In this document: piece by piece, positions 42,789-51,379 of the stretch
How the letters are laid out: every line of letters begins with the position of its first letter
How positions within the stretch are numbered: position 1 is the first letter of the stretch
From: Azospirillum agricola
Lineage (GTDB): Bacteria > Pseudomonadota > Alphaproteobacteria > Azospirillales > Azospirillaceae
Length of the DNA: 60,529 bases
NCBI RefSeq assembly: GCF_017876095.1
Contig: NZ_JAGINM010000033.1
Coordinates: 1 to 60,529 of the forward strand
Reading direction: 5' to 3'
Program-made: the position numbers and the translations under genes
Notes under the pieces: generated by a model
What the model was told of the DNA's origin: nothing
The model's input: the letters and a program-made list of their open reading frames with translations, nothing else
Databases searched by the model: none

Positions 42789-43490
42789 ATGTCCGTCGCG
42801 TTCCAGACGCCCGCCCAGGCGCTTGCCGCCCTGCTGCTGCTCGGGGCATCGCCCGCCCTCGCCAACGCGCCCGCCGCCCAGGCCGGCGCCCAGCCGGCGG
42901 CGCTGGTCGAGGACGTGTCCGACGGCGTGGCCGGGGTCCAGCCGATGGACTATCTCAGCGCCGGCCAGACCGTGACGCTGGCCGCCGGCCAGACCCTGAC
43001 GCTGAGCTACCTCGATTCCTGCGTCAACGAGACGATCACCGGCGGCGGCGTCACCGTCGGCGCCCGCGAATCGACGGTGTCGGGCGGCAAGATCGACCGC
43101 CACACCCTGCCCTGCGACGGCGGCAAGCTGCTGCTGTCCGCCAACGAGGCCGGCAAGGCCGGGGTGACCGTGTTCCGCAGCGCCCCCATTAACCTGCCGG
43201 GCGCCGCGCCGCCCAAGCCCAAGCCCGACCTGACCCTCTACAAGACCCGGCCGGTTCTGCTCCTGGCCGCCCCCGGCCCGGTCACCTTCGAGCGGCTGGA
43301 CCAGACGGGGAGCACCCCCGTCACGGTCGACGTGCCCGGCACCACGCTGGACACCGCCAAGAGCGACACGGCGCTGGTCCCCGGCGGCCTCTACAAGGTC
43401 GCGGCCGGATCCAAGTCCTACGTCGTGAAGATCGACCCCCAGGCCAAGGACGAGGCGGGGCCGGCGCTCGGCCGTCTGATCCGCTTCTGA
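42789..43490 (+). CDS. Exported protein of unknown function
   Basis: 233 residues. Signal peptide of about 25 residues (LAALLLLGASPALA-NAP). The mature part is beta-rich: a first domain around residues 50-125 with YLSAGQTVTLAAGQTLTLSYLD and two cysteines (DSC near 77 and LPC near 106) that may form a disulfide, a Pro/Lys linker near 140, and a C-terminal domain ending LIRF. I do not recognise it. It precedes the CHASE2 cyclase by 19 bases and the TpsB transporter beyond it, so it probably belongs to the same envelope or secretion function. Confidence 0.75.
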   Translation: MSVAFQTPAQALAALLLLGASPALANAPAAQAGAQPAALVEDVSDGVAGVQPMDYLSAGQTVTLAAGQTLTLSYLDSCVNETITGGGVTVGARESTVSGGKIDRHTLPCDGGKLLLSANEAGKAGVTVFRSAPINLPGAAPPKPKPDLTLYKTRPVLLLAAPGPVTFERLDQTGSTPVTVDVPGTTLDTAKSDTALVPGGLYKVAAGSKSYVVKIDPQAKDEAGPALGRLIRF

Positions 43491-43509
43491 TCGCAGCCGG
43501 CCGCCGACG

Positions 43510-45663
43510 ATGAGGCTGCGGACGATGAGGCTGCCCCGGCGCCTGCGCCTGATCCTGCTGGGCGCCACCGCTCCGCTCGTCGCCGCCGGGTTGGCCCTGG
43601 CGCTGTCGGCGGAGCTTCAGGGGCCGTCGATCGACAGCCTCTACTGGCTGCGCGAGCGGGTGCACGGGGCCAAGCCGGCCCCGGACCCGTCGCCGGTCGT
43701 CGTCGTCGGCATCGACGAGGAGACCTACCGCCGCCCGCCCTTCGCCGGCACGCCGCAGGCGCTGTGGGGGCCGAAGCTGGGTCGGGTGGTGGCCGGCATG
43801 CTCGATGGCGGGGCGGCGGCGATCGGCCTCGACCTCGTCCACCCAACCTCGGTCGAGACGCTGATCCCCGGCTTCGAGCGCGAGTATCTGCTGACCCTGC
43901 GGCGCGGCGGCAAGGAGGGGCGGCTGGTGCTGGCCAAGGTGCAGCACCAGAGCAACCCGCTGCTGCCCTACCGCGGCTACCAGATCGCCGCCGGGGCCGG
44001 CAACATCCGCTCGGTCAATCTGGTCGAGGATCCCGACGGCGTGCTGCGCCGCGTCCCGGTGACGCTCAACGTCGCCGGGCCGGACGGCGCGCCCCGCCCG
44101 GAGCCCGGCATGGCGGCGGAGGTCGCGTCGCGCGCGTTGGCCAAGCCGCTGGAGCGCGGAGCCGACGGCTGGACGACGCTGAACGGCTACCGCCTGCCCG
44201 GCGGACCTGGCAACCGCATGCTGGTCAACCACGCGACGGCGGCGGGGGCCATCCCGACCTACTCGCTGGCCGACCTGTACGCCTGCGCCGAGGCCGGCAA
44301 CACCGCCTTCTTCGAACGGCATTTCAAGGGCAAGGCGGTGATGGTCGGCACCGTGCTCGACGTCGAGGACCGCAAGCTCTCCTCCAACCGCTGGGTGACC
44401 AAGCCGGAGGGGCTGAACCTGCCGGAACGCTGCGCCCTGCCGGTGATGGGCGACCTGTATGTCGACGGCCTGCGCCGCGACTCCATCCCCGGCGTCTACA
44501 TCCACGCCGCCGCCATCTCCAACATGATCGTCCATGACGGGCTGGCCGAGACCGGACGGACGGCCGGCGCCGCGCTGGTGCTGCTGCTGGCCGCGGCGGC
44601 CGCCGCGATCACGCTCGCGACCCGCCCGGGGCTGGCCGCCGCCGGGCTGCTCGGGCTGCTGGCGCTGTGGAGCGGCGTCGCGGTCGAGGCGTTCCAGGCC
44701 GGGCTGGTGCTGCCCTGGCTCCAGGCGGCGCTCGCCGCGATGCTGGTGTTCCCGCTGCTGCTGGGCTTCCGCTTCGCCGTGCTCGACCGCGACCAGCGCC
44801 AGATCCGCAACGCCTTCAAGCTCTACCTGCCGGGCTCGCTGATCGACGACATGATCGCGTCGGGCCAGTCGCCCAGCCTGGGCGGCGAGGAGCGGAACCT
44901 GACCATCCTGTTCTCCGACATCGCCGGCTTCACCAAGATGTCGGAGGGGATGGAGCCGGAAGCCCTGGTGCTGGTGCTGAACCGCTACTTCACGGTGATG
45001 ACCGACATCGTCGAGGCGCATGGCGGCTTCGTCGACAAATACATCGGCGACGCCGTGCTGGCGGTGTTCGGCGCCCCCTACGCCATCGACAACCACGCCC
45101 GCGCGGCGGTCGACGCGGCGCTGGCCATGCGGCGGGCGATGGACGAGGACCCGACGCTGCTGGCGACCGGCAGCGGGCGCGGCGACTGCCGGATCGGCCT
45201 GGCGACCGGCCCGGCCCTGATCGGCAACATCGGCTCGCCGCGCCGCTTCAACTACACGGTGATGGGCGACACGGTGAATCTGGCCTCGCGGCTGGAGGGC
45301 GCCAACAAATATTACGGCACGCCGATGATGGTCAGCGGCGAGACGGTGGCGCATCACGGCGACCCCGACGCCTTCCGCGCGCTCGACACCGTCCAGGTCG
45401 TCGGCCGCAGCGAGCCGGTCGCGGTGTTCGAGCCGCTGTCGCAGGCACGCCGCGCCGACCCCGAGGATTCCGCCGCCCGCGCCGCCTACGCGCGGGCGCT
45501 GGCCGACTGGCGCGCCGGCCGCTTCGACGCGGCGGCGGCCGGCTTCACCGCGCTCGCCGCCTTCGACAGCGCCGCCGCCGCCATGCTGCGCAAGGCCGGG
45601 AAACACGTCGGCGCCACGCCCGAGCCGGGCTGGACCGGCATCACCGCCCTGACCGAGAAATAG
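43510..45663 (+). CDS. CHASE2-domain adenylate cyclase, class III
   Basis: Membrane-bound nucleotide cyclase of 717 residues. N-terminal helix (LRLILLGATAPLVAAGLALAL), periplasmic CHASE2 sensor (about 40-345, with VVVVGIDEETYRRPP and PGVYIHAAAISNMI), a cluster of three helices (about 350-425), then the catalytic domain. Metal-binding Asp470 (LFSDIAGFTKMSE) and Asp514 (DKYIGDAVLAVFG), base-selecting Lys510, and NYTVMGDTVNLASRLEG with Thr in the second base-selecting position and Asn/Arg for the transition state are all present, so it should be active and make cAMP (Lys/Thr pattern, class IIIb). The C-terminus looks TPR-like. Flanked by the exported protein and tpsB genes. Confidence 0.9.
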   Translation: MRLRTMRLPRRLRLILLGATAPLVAAGLALALSAELQGPSIDSLYWLRERVHGAKPAPDPSPVVVVGIDEETYRRPPFAGTPQALWGPKLGRVVAGMLDGGAAAIGLDLVHPTSVETLIPGFEREYLLTLRRGGKEGRLVLAKVQHQSNPLLPYRGYQIAAGAGNIRSVNLVEDPDGVLRRVPVTLNVAGPDGAPRPEPGMAAEVASRALAKPLERGADGWTTLNGYRLPGGPGNRMLVNHATAAGAIPTYSLADLYACAEAGNTAFFERHFKGKAVMVGTVLDVEDRKLSSNRWVTKPEGLNLPERCALPVMGDLYVDGLRRDSIPGVYIHAAAISNMIVHDGLAETGRTAGAALVLLLAAAAAAITLATRPGLAAAGLLGLLALWSGVAVEAFQAGLVLPWLQAALAAMLVFPLLLGFRFAVLDRDQRQIRNAFKLYLPGSLIDDMIASGQSPSLGGEERNLTILFSDIAGFTKMSEGMEPEALVLVLNRYFTVMTDIVEAHGGFVDKYIGDAVLAVFGAPYAIDNHARAAVDAALAMRRAMDEDPTLLATGSGRGDCRIGLATGPALIGNIGSPRRFNYTVMGDTVNLASRLEGANKYYGTPMMVSGETVAHHGDPDAFRALDTVQVVGRSEPVAVFEPLSQARRADPEDSAARAAYARALADWRAGRFDAAAAGFTALAAFDSAAAAMLRKAGKHVGATPEPGWTGITALTEK

Positions 45664-45685
45664 GCTTCGAGAAACAAGCGCCACC

Positions 45686-47413
45686 ATGCACCGTACCAGC
45701 ACGCCGCATCGCCGGCCCTCGTCGCGCCGGCTCTCCACCCTCCTGCTCTGCGGTGTCCTGGGAAGCATCTTGGGCGGCGGGGCCGCCCTGGCGCAGACCG
45801 TGCCGCCGGTGCTGCCGCCCTCGCTCGACCCCAGCCGGCTGGAGCAGCGCTTCGAGCGCCCGCCGACCCCGCAGTCGCAGCCCGAGCTGGAGATGCCGGC
45901 GCCCGACAAGGCGCCGCCGCCCAAGGACGCCGAGCGCATCACCCTGACCCTGAACGAGCTTCAAATCTCCGGCAACAGCGTCTACGGCACAGCGGAGCTG
46001 GCCGGGCTGTGGCGCGACCGGCTGGGCAAGCCGGTGACGCTGGCCGACCTCTACGGCCTGCGCGACGCCATCACCGCCAAGTACCGCAACGACGGCTACG
46101 TGCTGTCCCAGGCCATCGTTCCGGCCCAGCGCATCCGCAACGGAATCGTCCGGCTGGAGGTGGTGGAGGGCTATGTCAGCGAGGTGCTGGTCCAGGGCGA
46201 GGCCGCCGACCGGCTCGGCCTGCTGCGGCGGATGGGCGAGAAGATCAAGGCGTCGCGCCCGCTGCGCATGGCCGACATGGAGCGCTACGTCCTGCTCGCC
46301 GACGATTTGCCCGGCGTCGCGGTGAAGACGGTGCTGGAGGCGTCGCCCGACACGCCCGGCGCCTCGCAGCTGACCCTGACGCTGGAACGCACGCCGATGG
46401 ACGGGCTGCTGATGCTCGACAACCGGGGCACCCGCTCGGTCGGGCCGATGCAGCTGACCGGGCTGGTCAACGTCGAGGACCAGCTTGGCCTGTTCGAGCG
46501 CACCACCGCCCAGGGCATCGTCACCCAGCAGGCGCGCGAGATGCGCTTCCTCGATCTCGGTCAGGCGGTGCCGGTCGACGCGGAGGGGACGCTTCTGCAA
46601 TACGGCGTCCGCCGCTCCTGGTCGAAGCCGGGCGACAGCGTCCGTCCGCTGGAGTTGGACAACCTGACCTCCTCGGCCCGCATCGGCCTGTCGCACCCCT
46701 TCCTGCGCAGCCGGGCCGAGACGCTGCGCGGCGACGTCGGCCTCACCCTCCACAACAGCCGCACCATGGCGTTGGGCGAGAAGCTTTCGGAAGACCGCCT
46801 GCGCGTCCTCACGGCCGGCCTGTCCTACGACGTGTCGGACGGCTGGGACGGCACCAACCTGGTGACGGTCCAGCTCTCCAAGGGTCTGGACATCCTGAAC
46901 GCCACCCGCTCGGGCAGCGCCGACCTGTCGCGGGCCGGCGGGCGCAGCGACTTCCGCAAGATCAATCTCACCGCCCAGCGCAACCAGAAGCTCGACGAAA
47001 GCAACGTCCTCGTCCTGTCCGGCGAGGCGCAGTACAGCCCGGACGAGCTGCTGTCGACGCAGGAATTCGGCGTCGGCGGCAAATATTACGGCCGGGCCTT
47101 CGATTCCTCGGAGATCAGCGGCGACAACGGCTTTTCCACCCGCGTCGAGCTTCAGCACATCGCCGAGACGGCAGAGCCCGATCTGGACTACGCCATGCTC
47201 TACGGCTTCGCCGACTATGGCGCGGTGTGGAACTACGAGGGCGGGTCGCGGCACGGCCGGCGGTCGCTCGCCTCGGCCGGCGTCGGGCTGCGGTTCGGGG
47301 TGTTCAAGCGGATCGACGCCAGCCTGGAGCTGGCGAAGCCCTTCGTCACGGTGCCGCTCAGCACGCTCGACCGCTCGGCGCGGACGTTCTTCACGCTGTC
47401 CACGCGGTTCTGA
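45686..47413 (+). CDS. Two-partner secretion outer-membrane transporter (TpsB, ShlB/FhaC type)
   Basis: Outer-membrane pore exporting a large TpsA protein. 575 residues. Signal peptide to about residue 36 (GGGAALA-QTV), a Pro-rich linker with RLEQRFERPP, two POTRA domains (about 85-235: ELQISGNSVYGTAELA, LRDAITAKYRNDGYVLSQAIVP, VRLEVVEGYVSEVLVQG) and a 16-strand barrel from about 245 containing NRGTRSVGPMQLTG and ending in FFTLSTRF with the terminal Phe. The motif LRDAITAKYRNDGY is typical of the family. No exoprotein gene is adjacent, which is unusual. 22 bases separate it from the cyclase. Confidence 0.88.
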   Translation: MHRTSTPHRRPSSRRLSTLLLCGVLGSILGGGAALAQTVPPVLPPSLDPSRLEQRFERPPTPQSQPELEMPAPDKAPPPKDAERITLTLNELQISGNSVYGTAELAGLWRDRLGKPVTLADLYGLRDAITAKYRNDGYVLSQAIVPAQRIRNGIVRLEVVEGYVSEVLVQGEAADRLGLLRRMGEKIKASRPLRMADMERYVLLADDLPGVAVKTVLEASPDTPGASQLTLTLERTPMDGLLMLDNRGTRSVGPMQLTGLVNVEDQLGLFERTTAQGIVTQQAREMRFLDLGQAVPVDAEGTLLQYGVRRSWSKPGDSVRPLELDNLTSSARIGLSHPFLRSRAETLRGDVGLTLHNSRTMALGEKLSEDRLRVLTAGLSYDVSDGWDGTNLVTVQLSKGLDILNATRSGSADLSRAGGRSDFRKINLTAQRNQKLDESNVLVLSGEAQYSPDELLSTQEFGVGGKYYGRAFDSSEISGDNGFSTRVELQHIAETAEPDLDYAMLYGFADYGAVWNYEGGSRHGRRSLASAGVGLRFGVFKRIDASLELAKPFVTVPLSTLDRSARTFFTLSTRF

Positions 47414-47428
47414 CGGCGGCACGGGGGC

Positions 47429-47459
47429 GGCACGGGCGGCGGAAGGCGCCGCCCGTGCC
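47429..47459. terminator. Hairpin between tpsB-like and fghA genes
   Basis: Perfect 13-base arms 47429-47441 (GGCACGGGCGGCG) and 47447-47459 around a 5-base loop, between two convergent genes. Probably a bidirectional terminator; no T run. Confidence 0.6.
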
Positions 47460-47473
47460 GTGAAACGGCACCC

Positions 47474-48325
47474 CTACCCCGCCAGCGCCGCCGCGTGGTG
47501 GCGCAGATGGTCCTCGATGAAGGTCGCGATGAAGAAGTAGCTGTGGTCGTAGCCCGGCTGCATCCGCAGCGTCAGCGGATGACCGGCCGCCTCCGCCGCC
47601 GCGACCAGCCGTTCCGGCTTCAGCTGCGCCTCCAGGAAACCGTCGCGGTCGCCCTGGTCGATCAGGATCGGCAGGCGCTCCGCCGCCGTCGCGATCAGGG
47701 CGCAGGCGTCCCACTCCAGCCAGCGGTCGCGGTCGGGGCCGAGGTAACGCCCGAACGCCTTCTCCCCCCACGGCACCGCCGCCGGGTTGACGATGGGCGA
47801 GAAGGCCGACACCGAGCGGTACAGCCCCGGATGCCTCAGCGCGCAGACCAGCGCGCCGTGCCCGCCCATCGAATGGCCGGCGACCGAACGGCGCCCGCTC
47901 ACCGGGAAGCCGGCCTCGACCAGCGCCGGCAGTTCCCGCGTCACGTAGTCGTGCATGCGGTAGTGCCGGGCCCAGGGCTGCTCCGTCGCATCGACGTAGA
48001 AGCCGGCGCCGAGGCCGAAGTCCCACGCCCCGTCCGGGTCGCCGGGCACCCCCTCGCCGCGCGGGCTGGTGTCGGGGGCGACGATGGCCAGCCCCAGTTC
48101 CGCCGCGACGCGGAAGGCGCCGGCCTTCTGGGTGAAGTTCTCGTCGGTGCAGGTCAGGCCCGACAGCCAGTAGAGCGTCGGAACCCGCGCGCCCGCCTCC
48201 ACCTGCGGCGGCAGATAGACCGCGAAGGTCATCGCGCAGTCCAGCGCCGCCGAGGCGTGCCGCACCCGCTTCAGCCAGCCGCCGAAGACGCGGGTCTCCG
48301 ACAGGATCGTGAAGGCTTCGCTCAT
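47474..48325 (-). CDS. fghA: S-formylglutathione hydrolase
   Basis: Second enzyme of glutathione-dependent formaldehyde removal: splits S-formylglutathione to formate and glutathione. 283 residues, typical length. Esterase D fold with LYWLSGLTCTDENF near 55, APDTSPRG near 85, nucleophile Ser152 in GHSMGG, later IDQGDRDGFL with the Asp and GYDHSYFFIATF with the His. The start is set by the ATG complementing 48323-48325. It follows the class III alcohol dehydrogenase gene by 26 bases in the same direction, so both are one operon. Confidence 0.95.
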   Translation of the reverse strand: MSEAFTILSETRVFGGWLKRVRHASAALDCAMTFAVYLPPQVEAGARVPTLYWLSGLTCTDENFTQKAGAFRVAAELGLAIVAPDTSPRGEGVPGDPDGAWDFGLGAGFYVDATEQPWARHYRMHDYVTRELPALVEAGFPVSGRRSVAGHSMGGHGALVCALRHPGLYRSVSAFSPIVNPAAVPWGEKAFGRYLGPDRDRWLEWDACALIATAAERLPILIDQGDRDGFLEAQLKPERLVAAAEAAGHPLTLRMQPGYDHSYFFIATFIEDHLRHHAAALAG

Positions 48326-48351
48326 CACCCGAATCTCCCCCGGTCGTGGCC

Positions 48352-49470
48352 TTACTGGTTGTAGTGGATGACCGAGCGGATGCTCTTGCCCTCGTGCATC
48401 AGGTCGAACGCCTCGTTGATGCGGTCCAGCCCCATGGTGTGGGTGATGAAGGTGTCCAGCTCGAACTCGCCGGCCAGATAGCGCTCGACGATGCCCGGCA
48501 GCTCCGAGCGGCCCTTGACGCCGCCGAAGGCCGAGCCGCGCCAGACGCGACCGGTGACGAGCTGGAAGGGACGGGTCGAAATCTCCTCGCCGGCGCCGGC
48601 GACGCCGATGATGACCGACTCGCCCCAGCCCTTGTGGCAGCATTCCAGCGCGGAGCGCATGACGTTCACGTTGCCGATGCACTCGAAGCTGTAATCGACG
48701 CCGCCGTCGGTCATCTCGACCAGGACGTCCTGGATCGGGCGGTCGTGGTCCTTGGGGTTCACGATGTCGGTGGCGCCGAGCTGGCGGGCGATCTCGAACT
48801 TCGACGGGTTGATGTCGATGCCGATGATGCGCGACGCCTTGGCCATGGTGGCGCCGATGATCGCCGACAGGCCGATGCCGCCCAGGCCGAAGATGGCGAC
48901 GGTGGCGCCCGGCTCGACCTTCGCGGTGTTCATCACCGCGCCCATGCCGGTGGTGACGCCGCAGCCGAGCAGGCAGACCTTCTCCAGCGGCGCCGCCTTG
49001 TTGATCCTGGCCAGCGCGATCTCCGGCAGCACCGTGTATTCGGAGAAGGTCGAGGTGCCCATGTAGTGGGCGATTTGCTTGCCCTTGATCGAGAAGCGGC
49101 TGGTGCCGTCCGGCATCAGGCCCTTGCCCTGGGTGGCGCGGATCGCCTGGCACAAGTTGGTCTTGCCCGACAGGCAGAATTTGCACTTGCCGCATTCGGG
49201 CGTGTAGAGCGGGATCACATGATCGCCGACCGCGACGGAGGTCACGCCGGGGCCGACCTCCACCACCACGCCGCCGCCCTCATGGCCGAGGATGCAGGGG
49301 AAGACGCCCTCGGAATCCTTGCCCGACAGGGTGTAGGCGTCGGTGTGGCAGACGCCGGTGGCGACGATGCGGACCATCACCTCGCCGGCCTTCGGGGCGG
49401 CGACCTCGACCTCCTCAATCTCCAGCGGGCGGTTGGCTTCCCAGGCGACGGCGGCGCGCGACAGGACCAT
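48352..49470 (-). CDS. frmA: S-(hydroxymethyl)glutathione dehydrogenase (class III ADH)
   Basis: NAD-dependent zinc enzyme oxidising S-hydroxymethylglutathione, the adduct of formaldehyde and glutathione. 372 residues, normal length. Catalytic zinc ligands in GVCHTDAY and GHEGGG, structural zinc cysteines in PECGKCKFCLSGKTNLC, cofactor motif FGLGGIGLSAIIGA and the class III hallmark FGGVKGRSELP. Starts at the ATG complementing 49468-49470. Operon with fghA, and divergent from a LysR gene that may regulate it. Confidence 0.95.
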   Translation of the reverse strand: MVLSRAAVAWEANRPLEIEEVEVAAPKAGEVMVRIVATGVCHTDAYTLSGKDSEGVFPCILGHEGGGVVVEVGPGVTSVAVGDHVIPLYTPECGKCKFCLSGKTNLCQAIRATQGKGLMPDGTSRFSIKGKQIAHYMGTSTFSEYTVLPEIALARINKAAPLEKVCLLGCGVTTGMGAVMNTAKVEPGATVAIFGLGGIGLSAIIGATMAKASRIIGIDINPSKFEIARQLGATDIVNPKDHDRPIQDVLVEMTDGGVDYSFECIGNVNVMRSALECCHKGWGESVIIGVAGAGEEISTRPFQLVTGRVWRGSAFGGVKGRSELPGIVERYLAGEFELDTFITHTMGLDRINEAFDLMHEGKSIRSVIHYNQ

Positions 49471-49620
49471 GCGGGTGTTCCTTCCCAGACATACGGATTC
49501 GGCCGATCGCGGATCGGCGGCGGTTGCCGCCAGTGTAGCCCCGTCCCGGTCGTTGCCAGAACGGCGAATTCGGGAATAGATTTTTGCCGTGTGGGGACAA
49601 TCGGCGGGGATCGCGGCGGA

Positions 49621-50523
49621 ATGACGGGCGGCTGGGATGGGATCGACGAGTTCGTGGCGGTGGCGGAGACCGGCGGCTTCACCCGCGCGGCGGAGCGGCT
49701 GCGGCTGTCCTCCTCCCACGTCAGCCGCAGCGTGGCGCGGCTGGAGGACCGGTTGCAGGCCCGCCTGTTCTACCGCACCACCCGCAAGGTCAGCCTGACC
49801 GAGAGCGGCCGCGCCTTCCTCGCCCGCTGCCAGCGGCTGGCGGAGGAGCGCGACGAGGCGTTCCTGGCCGTCGGCGACCTCCAGGGCGACGGGCCGGGGG
49901 AGGCCAAGGGGCTGCTGCGCATGACCTGCGCCACCGCCTATGGCGAGCGCTTCGTCGTGCCGCTGGTCAACGAACTGCTGGAACGCCACCCGCGGCTCAG
50001 CGTCGAGATCGAGTTGACCAACCGCACCCTGGATCTGGTGCAGGAGGGCTATGATCTGGCGATCCGGCTGGGACGGCTGAACGAATCGAGCCTCGTCGCC
50101 ACCCGCATCGCCCCGCGCGCGATGCATCTGTGCGCCGCCCCCGCCTATCTGGAGCGGCACGGCATCCCGGACAGCCTCGGGGCGCTGGCCGGACACCAGT
50201 GCCTGATCGGCACCTCCGACGGCTGGCTGTTCGACGAGGGAGGCCGCGACTGGCTGTTCCGCCCGCGCGGCCGCTGGCGCTGCAACAGCGGGGTTGCCGT
50301 GCTGGACGCGGCCTTGCGCGGCTTCGGCCTGTGCCAGCTGCCGGACTATTACGTGAAGGAACCGGTCGCCGAGGGCCGGCTGGTCCCGCTGCTGGAACGG
50401 CACCGACCGCCCAACACCGCCGTCTGGGCGGTCTACCCGCAGAAGCGCCACGTCCCGCCCAAGGTCCACGCGGCGATCCGCCACCTCAGGCAGGGCTTGG
50501 CGAAGCGGCCGGAATACCGCTGA
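49621..50523 (+). CDS. LysR-type regulator next to formaldehyde operon
   Basis: 300-residue regulator. Winged helix at 5-62 (GIDEFVAVAETGGFTRAAERL, LSSSHVSRSVARLEDRL, LFYRTTRKVSLTESG) and effector domain beginning near 95 (GLLRMTCATAYGERFVVPLV). Its start lies 150 bases from that of the class III alcohol dehydrogenase, facing away from it, the classic LysR arrangement, so control of frmA-fghA is likely. The effector domain resembles the AaeR/DsdC-like group that responds to small organic molecules; the ligand is unknown. ATG 49621 chosen to begin just before the HTH. Confidence 0.85.
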   Translation: MTGGWDGIDEFVAVAETGGFTRAAERLRLSSSHVSRSVARLEDRLQARLFYRTTRKVSLTESGRAFLARCQRLAEERDEAFLAVGDLQGDGPGEAKGLLRMTCATAYGERFVVPLVNELLERHPRLSVEIELTNRTLDLVQEGYDLAIRLGRLNESSLVATRIAPRAMHLCAAPAYLERHGIPDSLGALAGHQCLIGTSDGWLFDEGGRDWLFRPRGRWRCNSGVAVLDAALRGFGLCQLPDYYVKEPVAEGRLVPLLERHRPPNTAVWAVYPQKRHVPPKVHAAIRHLRQGLAKRPEYR

Positions 50524-50532
50524 CCACCTTAT

Positions 50533-50553
50533 TGAGAATGACTTGCATTTGCA
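50533..50553 (+). promoter_or_regulatory. Fur-box-like site
   Basis: TGAGAATGACTTGCATTTGCA; read on the other strand it begins TGCAAATGCAAGTCATTCTCA, close to the GCAAATG-N-AAT-N-ATTCTCA form of Fur boxes before haem and iron genes. It lies 70 bases before the 50623 gene. Confidence 0.5.
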
Positions 50554-50622
50554 GAAAGGTCTGCGTAGGCTGGCGCCCGTTCACCGGATCGATCCCGGAC
50601 AAATCGGAGCAAGGAGCCCCCC

Positions 50623-51189
50623 ATGCCGACCACGCCGCCCCGCCACAGCCGCCGCGCGTCACCGGACGGCCTCACGCGGCTCCAGGATCTGCGGACGGCG
50701 GAAGCGCTGGTCGTCTCGGTTCTGCGCCTGTGGGCCGAACCGCTGCGGGCGCCGGAGGAGACCCACCCGCACTGGCAGGACGGGCTGACGGCGGCGGGGC
50801 TGAACAACGACGCGGCGGTGGCCTTCGACACGGTGATGCGGATCACCATCGCGGCGGCGATCCGCCCGCTCGACATCCACCGCCCGCGCTGCCCGATGCT
50901 GGGCGGGGACGAGGCGAAGCTGCTCGACATGATCGCGCTGCTCCAGCACGGCTGCCACGGCGAGGCCGGGATGCTGCTGTCCGACTGGCTGGCGCTGGCC
51001 GGCGTGCGGATGGCGCTGGCGCCGCTGTGCATCCTGTCGGGCGCGCTCGACAAGGCGGGCCTGCGCCTGCCGATGCCGGTCGAAGCCGGGCCGGCCGAGC
51101 GCCGCAAGCCGGTGCCGCAGCACGCCGAGGATTTCACCACCACGCGCGCGACGGCTCGGGTCGATCGCGGGGCGACCCTGGTTCATTGA
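50623..51189 (+). CDS. Unknown protein, probably iron-regulated
   Basis: 188 residues, predicted cytoplasmic and helical. AAGGAG at 50611-50616 fixes the ATG at 50623. Blocks LRTAEALVVSVLRLWAEP, HPHWQDGLTAAGL and HRPRCPMLGGDEAKLLDMIALLQHG, and several His and Cys residues (PRCPML, HGCHGE, APLCIL) could bind metal or haem. I do not recognise the family. The Fur-box-like sequence just upstream suggests expression under iron limitation; a role in iron or haem handling is a guess. Confidence 0.6.
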   Translation: MPTTPPRHSRRASPDGLTRLQDLRTAEALVVSVLRLWAEPLRAPEETHPHWQDGLTAAGLNNDAAVAFDTVMRITIAAAIRPLDIHRPRCPMLGGDEAKLLDMIALLQHGCHGEAGMLLSDWLALAGVRMALAPLCILSGALDKAGLRLPMPVEAGPAERRKPVPQHAEDFTTTRATARVDRGATLVH

Positions 51190-51240
51190 TTCGGGGTGGA
51201 TCGAGGGGAGACAGGGCCTCCCCCTCCGGGGCTTCTGGGC

Positions 51241-51351
51241 CCTCAGGGCGCCGAGACATCACGGTTTCCGCGGCGCGTTGCCGCCACCGCCGCCCATCCC
51301 GGCCGGTGGCAACGCGCCGTCGAGCGCCTTGGTGTCTCGGCGCCCTGAGGG
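51241..51351. repeat. Long nested palindrome between convergent genes
   Basis: Outer arms are a perfect 19-base inverted repeat (51241-51259 and 51333-51351, CCCTCAGGGCGCCGAGACA and complement). Inside it GGCGCGTTGCC (51273-51283) pairs with 51308-51318, with GCCACC/GGTGGC extending it across a 3-base bulge. Further flanking GC-rich sequence also pairs. This could be a bidirectional terminator, an RNA structure or a small mobile palindrome. Confidence 0.7.
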
Positions 51352-51379
51352 TCCAGCCCAACCCTTCAAGGGCCGGGAT

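Noticed and set aside
43321..45942. 873-codon open frame opposite the cyclase
   Set aside because: Antisense shadow spanning several real genes on the other strand.
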